A stretch of 64,000 nucleotides of DNA from Fulvimonas soli (GTDB taxonomy: Bacteria; Pseudomonadota; Gammaproteobacteria; Xanthomonadales; Rhodanobacteraceae): contig NZ_QGHC01000009.1 of NCBI RefSeq assembly GCF_003148905.1, forward strand, positions 62,001-126,000, written 5' to 3'. The position numbers and the translations under genes were made by a program. The notes beneath the pieces were generated by a model, which made no database searches, was not told where the DNA came from, and saw nothing but the letters and a program-made list of their open reading frames with translations. The first letter of the stretch is position 1. Each line of letters opens with the position of its first letter. Shown one piece after another: positions 21,047 to 29,132 of this stretch.

Positions 21047-22315
21047 ATGTCCTACGACATCGTGGTGGCCGGCGCGGGCCCGGCGGGGTTGTGCTTCGCG
21101 CGCGCGCTGGCCGGCAGCGGGCTGCGCGTGGCGCTGGTCGAGCGGCAGCCGGAGGCGGCGCTGGCGCAGCCGGCCGACGACGGGCGCGAGATCGCCATCA
21201 CCCACCGCTCGCGGCGGCTGCTGGAGACGCTGGGCCTGTGGCGGCACCTGCGCGCGGAGGAGATCGGCGTGCTGCGCGACGCCCTGGTGATCGACGGCGA
21301 CGCGCGCGGCGGCCTGCGCTTCCGCCACCAGGACGGCGGCCGGCCGCAGCTGGGCTGGCTGCTGTCCAACCACGCGATCCGCCGCGCGGCCTACGCCGAG
21401 GCCGCGGCGCTGCCGCAGGTGCGCCTGCTCGCCGGCGCGCAGGCGGGCGCGCTGCGCCTCGGCGACGAGGGCGTGGAGCTGTCGCTGGACGGCGGCGAGG
21501 TCCTGCGGGCGCGGCTGGCGGTCGCCGCCGACAGCCGCTTCTCGGCGCTGCGCCGCGCCGCCGGCATCGCGGCGGACATGCACGACTTCGGCAAGCTCAT
21601 GCTGGTGCTGCGGATGCGCCACGACGCGCCGCACGAGGGCACCGCCTGGGAGTGGTTCGGCCGCGGGCAGACGCTGGCGCTGCTGCCGCTGCACGACCCG
21701 CACACCTCCTCGGTGGTGCTGACCCTGCCGCCGGGGCCGATGCAGGCGCTGCTGGCGCTGGACGACGCGGCGCTGGAGGCGCAGATGGCCGGGCGCTTCC
21801 GCCACCGCCTGGGCGCGATGCGCGTGGCCGGGCCGCGCTGCGCCTACCCGCTGGTCGGCGTGTACGCGCGCCGCTTCGCGGCGGAGCGCTTCGCGCTGCT
21901 CGGCGACGCGGCAGTGGGCATGCACCCGCTGACCGCGCACGGCTTCAACTTCGGCCTGCTCGGCGCGGCGACGCTGGCATGCGAGCTGCGCGCCGAGCTG
22001 GCGGCCGGCCGGCCGTTCTGGGAACGCGCGCCGCTGGCGCGCTACGAGCGCGCGCACCGGCTGGCCACCTGGCCGCTGTACCGCGCCACCCAGGCGCTGG
22101 CCGGGCTGTACACCGACGACCGCGCGCCGGCGCGCGCGCTGCGGCGGCTGGCGCTGGAGGCGGGCGCGCGGCTGCGGCCGTTCCGGCGCATGGTGGCGGC
22201 GGGACTGGCCGCGGAGGACGAGTCGCCGTCGCCGCTGCGGCGGCTGGCGTCGTTCCTGCCGGCGTGGCGCGCGCCGCTCTGCCTCCTCTCCCCTCCGGGG
22301 AGGGGATCGAGGTGA
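21047..22315 (+). CDS. ubiM: UbiH/UbiF/UbiM-type ubiquinone-biosynthesis hydroxylase
   Basis: A 422-residue FAD monooxygenase of the ubiquinone hydroxylase group. Motifs are GAGPAGLCFARALAGSG, the AVAADSRFSALRR variant of the DG motif and LLGDAAVGMHPLTAHGFNFG. The stretch GTAWEWFGRGQTLALLPL is what I recall from UbiM, the enzyme that hydroxylates C5 of the ring in bacteria lacking UbiF or Coq7, so the symbol is tentative. The last ten residues (LLSPPGRGSR) are encoded by an intergenic repeat, so the natural C-terminus appears to have been replaced or extended by repeat insertion. Substrate position (C1, C5, C6) should be tested by phylogeny. Confidence 0.8.
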   Translation: MSYDIVVAGAGPAGLCFARALAGSGLRVALVERQPEAALAQPADDGREIAITHRSRRLLETLGLWRHLRAEEIGVLRDALVIDGDARGGLRFRHQDGGRPQLGWLLSNHAIRRAAYAEAAALPQVRLLAGAQAGALRLGDEGVELSLDGGEVLRARLAVAADSRFSALRRAAGIAADMHDFGKLMLVLRMRHDAPHEGTAWEWFGRGQTLALLPLHDPHTSSVVLTLPPGPMQALLALDDAALEAQMAGRFRHRLGAMRVAGPRCAYPLVGVYARRFAAERFALLGDAAVGMHPLTAHGFNFGLLGAATLACELRAELAAGRPFWERAPLARYERAHRLATWPLYRATQALAGLYTDDRAPARALRRLALEAGARLRPFRRMVAAGLAAEDESPSPLRRLASFLPAWRAPLCLLSPPGRGSR

Positions 22316-22437
22316 GGGGGCGGGGCCTGCGGTGGCGCTTCGTTCGGGCCGAGCCTTCTATCGTCAGGCAAGGAAGGCTGGGGCAAGAACGCCCCCTCGC
22401 CCCGACCCTCTCCCCGGAGGGGAGAGGGAGCAAAGTC
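22283..22437. repeat. Pair of inverted CTCTCCCC-type palindromic repeats
   Basis: Two copies of a GC-rich element (hairpin CCCCTCCGGGGAGGGG-like, followed by a GGTGAGGGGGCGGGGC tail) face each other at about 22283-22330 and 22391-22437. The first copy overlaps the end of the ubiM-like gene. The same family occurs at 51470-51636 as another inverted pair and as a single copy at 57473-57510. This is the usual appearance of REP/BIME elements, and it may also act as a terminator between the convergent genes. Confidence 0.8.
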
Positions 22438-22587
22438 GCTCATTCGAATCCGCGACGAACGCCGCGTGGCGCGGCGGGTGGTTTCGACGCCGCGCCCGTT
22501 GGGCGAAGGACGCCCGTCCGATGGTCGCGCCTGTCCGGCCGTTTGGCTGTCCAGCCGCCGGGGGCGGGGCGGGCGATCCACCGCCCC

Positions 22588-23232
22588 TCAGCGCATGCCG
22601 TGCATGCGGCGGATGCGCACCTTGGAGCCGCCCTCGTAGGTGACGACGTAGGTGGAGCCTTCGTGCGTCTCGCCCTGCACCTTCACCGGCGGCTCGTCGT
22701 AGGCCTTGTCGAGGCGTTCCTTGTCCAGCGCGGCCATCTCGCCCTCGGGGATCAGCGTCATCGGCGGGCTGACCTCGACGAACTGGTAGTAGTGCCCGCG
22801 GCAGGTCGCGCACTGGGCGCTGGTGAGCGGCAGCCGCTTGAGCCAGATGAAGTACTTGCTCTCGTGGGTGATCCAGATCCGGCTGCCGCTGTTGGTGGTG
22901 CGGCTGGCGGCGCCGTCGGCGTTCCACACGCGCACGATCGCCGCCCGCGTGCAGTCGGCCGTGGCGCATTCCTGCAGCACCAGGTACTCGTCGTCCTGCA
23001 GGTGCACCGGCTCGATGCTGAGGATGTCGTCCTTCGCCAGCGCCTGCGCCGGGAACACGACGTAGGGCATGCGCGGATCGACCTTGAAGTCGCCCGAGAT
23101 CAGGTAGCCGCCGTGGGTGGAGGTGTAGGCGGGCGCGGTGACGTCGACGCCGGGCAGGTCGGTCCGCGTCTGCGCGGTCGCGGCGCCGGCGGAGGCCAGC
23201 ATCAGCGGCAGGGCCAGGTTGCGCAGGTTCAT
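22588..23232 (-). CDS. Exported hypothetical protein with two Cys pairs
   Basis: A 214-residue exported protein of unknown family. The signal peptide is MNLRNLALPLMLASAGAATA, followed by TRTDLPGVDVTAPAYTSTHGGYLISGDFKVD, an extended beta-rich domain. Two cysteine pairs stand out: ECATADC and QCATCRGHYY. The second resembles a CxxC disulfide or metal site but is not a heme motif (no CH). Sequence of the type YLVLQECATADCTRAAIVRVWN is shared, as far as I recall, with uncharacterised xanthomonad proteins. It stands alone and convergent with the ubiM-like gene across the repeat pair. Confidence 0.7.
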   Translation of the reverse strand: MNLRNLALPLMLASAGAATAQTRTDLPGVDVTAPAYTSTHGGYLISGDFKVDPRMPYVVFPAQALAKDDILSIEPVHLQDDEYLVLQECATADCTRAAIVRVWNADGAASRTTNSGSRIWITHESKYFIWLKRLPLTSAQCATCRGHYYQFVEVSPPMTLIPEGEMAALDKERLDKAYDEPPVKVQGETHEGSTYVVTYEGGSKVRIRRMHGMR

Positions 23233-23340
23233 CCGGATCTTCCTTGGCGGCGTGGAAGCGGAGTTTGCAGCGGTTTGCCGCCGCGTGCACGGGCCTGGGC
23301 TAACCTAGCGGCATCTCCCGTCTCCCCACGGAGCCCGTGC

Positions 23341-24045
23341 ATGTCCGACCTGTCCGCCTTCCCGGTCACCCGCCGCTGGCCCACCCGCCATCCCGACCGC
23401 ATCCAGCTCTACTCGCTCAACACGCCCAACGGCGTGAAGGCGTCGATCATGCTGGAGGAGACCGGGCTGCCATACGAGCCGCACCTGGTCGACATCATGC
23501 AGGACGAGAGCCACACGCCGGAGTTCCTGTCGCTCAACCCCAACGGCAAGATCCCGGCGATCATCGACCCGGACGGCCCGGGCGGGAAGCCGCTGGGCCT
23601 GTTCGAGTCGGGCGCGATCCTGCTGTACCTGGCCGACAAGACGAAGCAGTTCATCCCGGCCGACGCGGCGCGGCGCTGGGAAACCATCCAGTGGGTGTTC
23701 TTCCAGATGGCCTCGATCGGGCCGATGTTCGGCCAGGTCGGCTTCTTCCACAAGTTCGCCGGCAGGGAGTACGAGGACAAGCGCCCGCTCAAGCGCTACG
23801 TCGACGAGTCCAGGCGCCTGCTCGGCGTGCTGGACGGCCGCCTGGACGGCCGCGAGTGGATCATGGGCGGCGACTACACCATCGCCGACATCGCCACGCT
23901 GGGCTGGGTGAACAACCTGATCACCTTCTACGGGGCGCGCGAGCTGGTGGAGTTCGGCCGCTACGCCAACGTGGCCGCCTGGCTCGAGCGCGGCCTGGCG
24001 CGGCCGGCCGTGCAGCGCGGGCTGAAGATTCCCGGCCGGGACTGA
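23341..24045 (+). CDS. Glutathione S-transferase (YfcG/Nu-class-like)
   Basis: A 234-residue GST. The N-terminal thioredoxin fold has RIQLYSLNTPNGVKASIMLEETGLPYEPHLVDI, then the glutathione gamma-glutamyl site NPNGKIPAIIDPDG and LFESGAILLYLADK. The C-terminal helical domain contains GREWIMGGDYTIADIATLGW. The NTPNG sequence with Thr/Asn in place of catalytic Tyr is typical of the Nu class represented by E. coli YfcG and YghU, which have disulfide-bond reductase activity toward organic disulfides. A small gene for a 50-residue protein follows 110 bases later. Confidence 0.93.
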   Translation: MSDLSAFPVTRRWPTRHPDRIQLYSLNTPNGVKASIMLEETGLPYEPHLVDIMQDESHTPEFLSLNPNGKIPAIIDPDGPGGKPLGLFESGAILLYLADKTKQFIPADAARRWETIQWVFFQMASIGPMFGQVGFFHKFAGREYEDKRPLKRYVDESRRLLGVLDGRLDGREWIMGGDYTIADIATLGWVNNLITFYGARELVEFGRYANVAAWLERGLARPAVQRGLKIPGRD

Positions 24046-24154
24046 GGGCGCGGCGCGGGCGGGCCGAGGCGGCGCGGCTTGCCGCACCTTTCACCGTGCG
24101 GTCACCCGGCGGTGACCGCCGGCCTGCGAGGATGCGCGCCAGGAGGGCAGCGCC

Positions 24155-24307
24155 ATGATCCGCAAGCTCAAATCGGGCGAATACCGGCTGTACTCGCGCA
24201 AGAAGGATCCCGCCACCGGCAAGCGCCGCAACCTCGGCACCTTCGGCACGCGCGAGGCGGCCGAGAAGCACGAGCGCGCGGTGCAGTACTTCAAGCGGCA
24301 CCACTGA
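24155..24307 (+). CDS. Conserved small basic protein (50 residues)
   Basis: A 50-residue highly basic protein beginning MIRKLKSGEYRLYSRKKDP, with TGKRRNLGTFGTREAAEKHERAVQYFK and ending in RHH. The ribosome binding site is AGGAGG at a good distance from the ATG. The GTFGTREAAEKHERA segment looks like the three-stranded sheet plus helix of the phage-integrase arm-binding (AP2/DUF-like) domain, which would bind DNA, but here it stands alone. I recall near-identical small proteins in many proteobacteria, with no known role. It is too short for most gene finders and may be missed in automated annotation. Confidence 0.8.
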   Translation: MIRKLKSGEYRLYSRKKDPATGKRRNLGTFGTREAAEKHERAVQYFKRHH

Positions 24308-24410
24308 GCCGCGAGCGACTGCGGGACGCGCGTGCGCGGCCCGGCCGCGCCGTCGCGCGCGGCGCGGGTTCCGCGCGTCCCCGCGCCGTGCCCGGGCGGC
24401 GCGCCGGCGC

Positions 24411-26627
24411 CTACTGGCCCGGGTGGTAGACCCGCTCGGTGTGGCCCTTCAGCTGCTCCGGCCAGAAGTACACCGCGCGCAGGTTGCCGGTGGTGTAGCG
24501 CTCGGCCTCGTCGTCGAAGTGCCTCGATTCCGGGTGGCCGCTCTCGCCGCCGGCGGTGATCGCGCGCGCCTGCACCCTGGGGCCGAATTCCACCACCGCC
24601 ACGAAGCTGTTGCCGCTGGTGCCGTAGTAGCGCTTGGTGCCCGGCCAGCGGTGCGCGCCGAAGGAGGCCAGCGAGCCCCAGCGCGAGGAGACGAACGGCA
24701 CCGGGATGCTCGGCCTGGCGTCGTCGAAGCGCTGCACGATGGCGCCGTCGTTGCGCTGGAAGCGGTTGATCTCGCCCCACGGCACGCCCCAGCTGCCGAA
24801 GTCCCGCTCCAGCCGGTCGACCGCCTCGGCCAGTGCCTTCAGGCGCGCCTGCGCGCCGGCCTTCTCGGCCATGATGTCGTACACCGACAGGCCCTCCGCG
24901 GTGTCGGTCTTGTCCACCTCGTCCCACAGCGTGTCGCCCCAGAACACCGCCAGCGAGGTGGGCATGGAGGCGATGCCCCAGCGGTAGTCCCAGTGGCGCA
25001 GCAGTGCGACCGGGCCGGCCAGCTTCTTCTTCAGCGGGTCGCCGGCGGGCAGGGCGTCGTAGTCGGCGACCAGCACCGGCAGCTGCCGCTCGAAGGCGGG
25101 CAGGTACGGGTCGAAGGCGGCGTCGATCAGCGAGGCCAGGGTGAAGTCGCGACGCCCGGACAGCACGCGGATGGCGTGCAGGCCGCGCGGGTTCTCGCCC
25201 ACGCTGTCCATGTAGCGCGGGTAGTCCTCGCGCCTGGGGCTGTACGGGCCGGCGGCGGCGTAGGGCCAGTCGTTGGTGTTGAACACCCAGCCGTTGGGCG
25301 GGTTCAGCACGTGCGGCAGCTCGTCCAGCGCGTGCAGGCCGTGCCAGTCGGTGGCCGGGTCGCTGCCGTCCACCGGCCGGGTGTAGTCGAAGCGGTCGTC
25401 GCGGCGCGGGATGAACTGCGGGTGCAGGTAGGCGATCTCGCCCTTGTCGTCGGCGAACAGCGTGTTGTTGGAGGAGTTGGCCTTGAGCCCGGCCACCTTC
25501 ATGTAGCCGGCGTAGTCGCTGGCCTTGGTGCGCAACCAGCTCTGCTGCAGCGCCTCGACCGGCTTGTTCATCAGCGCCAGCGCGATCCACTTGCCGTCGG
25601 CCGCGCGCACGACCGGGCCGTGGTGGGTGGCGTAGGTGGTGAAGCGCCGCTGCGCCATCGAGCCGTCCGCGGCGCGGTAGGGCACCGCGATCTCGCGCAC
25701 CGTCACCGGGCGCAGCTCCCGGCCATAGCGGTAATAGAGCTTGCCGTCCTTGCGCACGATCGTCTCGGCGAACTCGTCCACCGCGTCGGCGCCGGTGGAG
25801 GTGTGCATCCAGCCGGCGTGCTCGTTGAAACCCTGGTAGACGAAGAACTGCCCCCAGGTCACCGCGCCGTACACGTCCAGCCCGTCGTCGCTGGACATCT
25901 GCAGCTCGCTGCGGAAGAAGAACGAGGTGTGCGGGTTGATCAGCAGCAGCGCGTGGCCGTCGGCGGTGAGCTTCGGCGCGATGGCGATGCCGTTGGAGCC
26001 GGTCGGCTCCGCCCAGCTCGGCGGCGCATCGGCGAAGGCCACGCGCTCGCCGGGCCGGCCGTAGAAGGCCTGAAGCTGCCTGAGCGAGGCGCGCTCGATG
26101 TCGCCGCCGATGCTGCCCTCGGTGAAGGACAGCGCCATCCACGGCTCGAAGCGGGCGATCACGCGCGGGTGCACGTCCGGGTGGGTGGCGAGGTACCCGT
26201 TGAGGCCGTCGGCCCAGGCGTCCATCAGCCGGCGCAGCCAGGCGGGGCTCCGCGCGTACAGCCGCTTCAGCTCGTCGGCGTCGACGAACATCCGCCGGCG
26301 CAGGTCCGACCACAGCGCGGACTCGCCCTCGGCCTGCGCCAGCCAGCCGAGCGCGTTGAGGTAGTTGGTCTCGACGCGGTTGAAGTCGTCCTCGGCCTGC
26401 GCGTAGGCCATGCCGAACACCGCATCGGCGTCGCTGCGGCCGTGCACGTGGGCGATGCCCCAGTCGTCGCGGGTGATCGTCACCGCCTGCGCCTCGCGCC
26501 GCCAGCGCGCCGGGTCGGGCGCGCCGGCGTGGACGGCGGCGGCGAGGCCGAGGGCGGCCAGCAGGGCGGCTGCGCGCCGCGCGCAGGCGCGGCGGGACGG
26601 ACGGGCGGCGGGTTCGGGAGCGTGCAT
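24411..26627 (-). CDS. Penicillin-acylase-family Ntn hydrolase
   Basis: A 738-residue periplasmic acylase. After a leader (ALLAALGLAAAVHA) comes the A chain with VTITRDDWGIAHVHG and AMAYAQAEDDF-like sequence (FGMAYAQAEDDFNRVE). The predicted autocatalytic cleavage site is before Ser in WAEPTGSNGIAIAPK, the Ser becoming the N-terminal nucleophile of the B chain. Conserved B-chain segments are LLINPHTSFFFRSELQM, ATHHGPVV and the late FVAVVEFGP. Related enzymes cleave acyl-homoserine lactones (PvdQ type) or beta-lactam side chains. Total length and the large B chain fit the choloylglycine-like acylase group; the substrate cannot be told, quorum-signal or peptide amides being options. Confidence 0.92.
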   Translation of the reverse strand: MHAPEPAARPSRRACARRAAALLAALGLAAAVHAGAPDPARWRREAQAVTITRDDWGIAHVHGRSDADAVFGMAYAQAEDDFNRVETNYLNALGWLAQAEGESALWSDLRRRMFVDADELKRLYARSPAWLRRLMDAWADGLNGYLATHPDVHPRVIARFEPWMALSFTEGSIGGDIERASLRQLQAFYGRPGERVAFADAPPSWAEPTGSNGIAIAPKLTADGHALLLINPHTSFFFRSELQMSSDDGLDVYGAVTWGQFFVYQGFNEHAGWMHTSTGADAVDEFAETIVRKDGKLYYRYGRELRPVTVREIAVPYRAADGSMAQRRFTTYATHHGPVVRAADGKWIALALMNKPVEALQQSWLRTKASDYAGYMKVAGLKANSSNNTLFADDKGEIAYLHPQFIPRRDDRFDYTRPVDGSDPATDWHGLHALDELPHVLNPPNGWVFNTNDWPYAAAGPYSPRREDYPRYMDSVGENPRGLHAIRVLSGRRDFTLASLIDAAFDPYLPAFERQLPVLVADYDALPAGDPLKKKLAGPVALLRHWDYRWGIASMPTSLAVFWGDTLWDEVDKTDTAEGLSVYDIMAEKAGAQARLKALAEAVDRLERDFGSWGVPWGEINRFQRNDGAIVQRFDDARPSIPVPFVSSRWGSLASFGAHRWPGTKRYYGTSGNSFVAVVEFGPRVQARAITAGGESGHPESRHFDDEAERYTTGNLRAVYFWPEQLKGHTERVYHPGQ

Positions 26628-26848
26628 CGGCTTTCGGTCGGTGCGCCGCCGGCGCGGCGTCCTGCGCGGCGTCGGGCGGTCGGTGCCTTGGCGGAGCGGT
26701 CCATCGGCGCCAGGCGGGCCGGGCGGAACACTAGCAGGGATGGCGCCGCCGCATCCGCCAGCGCGCCTGTCGATCCCGGCGGCCGGCGTTCGTCGTGTCC
26801 GCGGAGGCCTGCTGCGGGCCTTCCCCTTTTCATCGACGAGGACATCCC

Positions 26849-27277
26849 ATGCAGATCCAGCCTTACCTGTTCTTCGACGGCCGCTGCGAGCAGGCCATCG
26901 CGTTCTACCGCGAGGCGGTCGGCGCCCGGCTGCTGATGCTGATGCGCTACGGCGAGGCGCCGGGCGGCGCAGCGCAGTGCCCCGACGGCTCCACGCCGCC
27001 GGCGGACAAGGTGATGCACGCGGCCTTCCAGGTCGGCCAGAGCACGGTGCTGGCCTCGGACGGCTTCAGCCGCGGCCAGCCGGAGTTCAAGGGCTTCTCG
27101 CTCTCGCTCGGCACGGCGGACGACGCCGGGGCGAAGCGGGCGTTCGAGGCGCTGGCGGCAGGCGGCCAGGTGCAGGTGCCGCTGGGCCCCACCTTCTTCG
27201 CCTCCAGCTTCGGCATGCTGGTGGACCGCTTCGGCGTGGCGTGGATGGTGATGGCCTCGCCGCAGCCGGCGGCCTGA
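26849..27277 (+). CDS. VOC-family (PhnB-like) protein
   Basis: A 142-residue glyoxalase-fold protein: IQPYLFFDGRCEQAIAFYREA, then KVMHAAFQVGQSTVLASDGF, then FFASSFGMLVDRFGVAWMVM. It matches the PhnB/YjdN-like group of VOC proteins, whose biochemical role is mostly unknown and which often carry one zinc-type site with partial ligands. It is one of three VOC genes in the window (also 7561 and 40702) but they are not close paralogues. It is divergent from the acylase gene. Confidence 0.88.
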   Translation: MQIQPYLFFDGRCEQAIAFYREAVGARLLMLMRYGEAPGGAAQCPDGSTPPADKVMHAAFQVGQSTVLASDGFSRGQPEFKGFSLSLGTADDAGAKRAFEALAAGGQVQVPLGPTFFASSFGMLVDRFGVAWMVMASPQPAA

Positions 27278-27324
27278 GCGCGGCGGCGCGCGAGCCGGCA
27301 TGGCTCCCGCGCCGCACGGCCGCG

Positions 27325-28158
27325 TCAGTCGTCGCGCCTGGGCACGTCGACCGCGCCCTTGACGCCGTGGTAGGAGACGTCGCCGCTGCCGGTCGAGTGG
27401 ACCGTCAGCCGGCCGCCGACGTCGTCGGCGTCGACGTCGCCGGAGCCGGTGCTACCCACCTCGGCGTCGCGGCCGATGTGGCGCAGCGAGATGTCGCCGG
27501 AGCCGGTGCCGCCGATCCGCACGCTGCCGCCCACGTTGAAGAAGCCGAGGTCGCCCGAGCCGGAGCGGCCCGCCTGCACGTCGCCGCGCACGCCGTCCAC
27601 GTGCACGTCGCCGGAGCCGGTGCCGCGCAGCTCGACGCTGCCGACCTGGCTGGCGCGCGCGTCGGCCGAGCCCAGGCGCAGGGCCAGCGCGCCGGCGATG
27701 CGGTCGGCCTGCAGGTCGCCGGAGCCGGAGCTGAAGTCGAGCGAGGCGAGGTCGCTGGCGCGCACGTCGCCCGAGCCGCTGTCCACGGCGACGGCGAGCG
27801 CGGCCGGCACGCGCACCTGCAGCTTGAGGTAGGCGTAGCTGTCGCCGAACAGGCCGTAGTGGCTGCCGCTCTCGTTGCGCGCGTCCACGGTGGCGCGGTC
27901 GCCGGCGCGGCCGGTGGCGACCTTCAGGTCGTCCAGCCATTTCGCGTCCGAGGCGCAGGCGGTGCCGCGCACCTCGATCCGGGCCAGCCCGGGCACGCCC
28001 TGGATGTCCAGGTCGGCCGAGCCGAGGTTCAGCTGCACGCTCCTCAGGCCGGCGGCGTCGAGGTCGGCGTTGCGCGGCGCGGTGTACTTGCAGGGCGAGG
28101 CGGCGGCGGCCGCGAGCGGCAATGCGATCAGCAGCAGGGTGGCGGCGGTCTTGCGCAT
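27325..28158 (-). CDS. Exported DUF4097/DUF2807 beta-helix repeat protein
   Basis: A 277-residue exported protein. After MRKTAATLLLIALPLAAAAAS and an N-terminal region with two cysteines (SPCKYTA, TACASD), the C-terminal half is built from about eight turns of roughly 19-21 residues. Each turn begins with a (S/T)GSGD motif: SGSGDVRASDL, SGSGDLQADRI, LGSADARASQV, TGSGDVHVDGV, SGSGDLGFFNV, TGSGDISLRHI, TGSGDVDADDV, TGSGDVSYHGV. This is the DUF4097/head-GIN pattern that folds as a right-handed beta-helix, with Gly-Ser-Gly-Asp at corners. A role in cell-surface or periplasmic binding is likely, but none is known. It may lie in an operon with the next minus-strand gene. Confidence 0.9.
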   Translation of the reverse strand: MRKTAATLLLIALPLAAAAASPCKYTAPRNADLDAAGLRSVQLNLGSADLDIQGVPGLARIEVRGTACASDAKWLDDLKVATGRAGDRATVDARNESGSHYGLFGDSYAYLKLQVRVPAALAVAVDSGSGDVRASDLASLDFSSGSGDLQADRIAGALALRLGSADARASQVGSVELRGTGSGDVHVDGVRGDVQAGRSGSGDLGFFNVGGSVRIGGTGSGDISLRHIGRDAEVGSTGSGDVDADDVGGRLTVHSTGSGDVSYHGVKGAVDVPRRDD

Positions 28159-28249
28159 GGGGGGCTCCAGGTGGGACGACCTGGGCTTGGATGCGGCGTC
28201 CGCGCGCAGGGTTTAGCCGCGCGGGGCGTGACTTCCGGCAGGGGCGTGC

Positions 28250-28924
28250 TCAGCCCAGCAGCAGCGCCTGCAGCTCCGCCAGCGAGGCCACCTGGTGGTG
28301 CGGCGCGATGCCCTCCGGCGCGTCGTGGCCGTGCGCGTTGACCCAGCAGGTGCGCAGGCCGGCGTCGAGGCCGCCGCGGATGTCCGAGTGCGGGTTGTCG
28401 CCCACCATCAGCACGCGCTCGCGCGGCGGCCGGCCCATCAGCGCGAGGGCGTGCTCGAAGATGCGCACGTCGGGCTTGGCCACGCCCACCGCCTCGGAGA
28501 TCACCAGCGGGAAGAAGGCGTGCTTCAGGCCGGTGCGCTCCAGCCGCAGCGTCTGCAGCGCGGTGAAGCCGTTGGTGACCAGGCCCATGCGCACCCTGCC
28601 GGCGAGCGCCCGCAGCAGCTCGGCGGCGCCGGGCAGCAGCGCGCAGGTGTCGGCCATCGCCGCGAGGAAGGCGTCGTTGAGCTCGCCCGGCGGCACGCCG
28701 AGCCGCTCGGCCCAGGGGCGGAAGCGCGCGGCCTGCAGCTCGGCCGCGCCGATCCGGCCGTCCTGGTAGTCCACCCACAGCGGCCGGTTGAGCTCCTGGT
28801 AGCGCGCGTAGTCGTCCTCGCCGAAGTCGACGCCGTAGTGCGCGAACGCCAGCCGCAGCCCCTGGCGGGCGTCGAAGTGGAACAGGGTGTCGTCGGCGTC
28901 GAACAGGATCCAGACGTAGTCCAC
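28250..28924 (-). CDS. yjjG: YjjG-type HAD pyrimidine nucleotidase
   Basis: A 224-residue HAD phosphatase. HAD motif I is WILFDADDTLFHFD, motif II is MGLVTNGF, motif III Lys is in VAKPDVRIFEHAL, and motif IV is VLMVGDNPHSDIRG. These and the length match E. coli YjjG (225 residues), a nucleoside 5'-monophosphatase that clears non-canonical pyrimidine nucleotides such as 5-fluoro-dUMP. I chose the GTG at 28924 because GGAG stands seven bases before it and the resulting N-terminus aligns with YjjG; an ATG 14 codons upstream would add an unlikely basic extension. Confidence 0.9.
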   Translation of the reverse strand: MDYVWILFDADDTLFHFDARQGLRLAFAHYGVDFGEDDYARYQELNRPLWVDYQDGRIGAAELQAARFRPWAERLGVPPGELNDAFLAAMADTCALLPGAAELLRALAGRVRMGLVTNGFTALQTLRLERTGLKHAFFPLVISEAVGVAKPDVRIFEHALALMGRPPRERVLMVGDNPHSDIRGGLDAGLRTCWVNAHGHDAPEGIAPHHQVASLAELQALLLG

Positions 28925-29132
28925 GGCGTCTCCGGAGCGGGCGGGGCGGACGCGATGGTCGCACATGGATGCCCGGCCTTCCGCGCCGCGCCGGGCTCCG
29001 GCGTCGCCGGCCGGGGACGCCGGCCCGCTATCGCCGGCCCCGCCGGGTGATCACTATGGACGTCCCGGTGCCGTCCGGCACCGGGCGCCGCCGTCCGGCG
29101 GCGATACATCCCTTGCCACGGAGTGATTTCCC

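Noticed and set aside
27450-28158. CRISPR-like regular repeat in the DUF4097 gene
   Set aside because: The periodicity is at protein level (GSGD turns) and spacing varies; DNA repeats are not identical.
28925-28966. ATG start 14 codons upstream for YjjG
   Set aside because: Adds a basic extension absent in E. coli YjjG and lacks a ribosome binding site; GTG 28924 has one.
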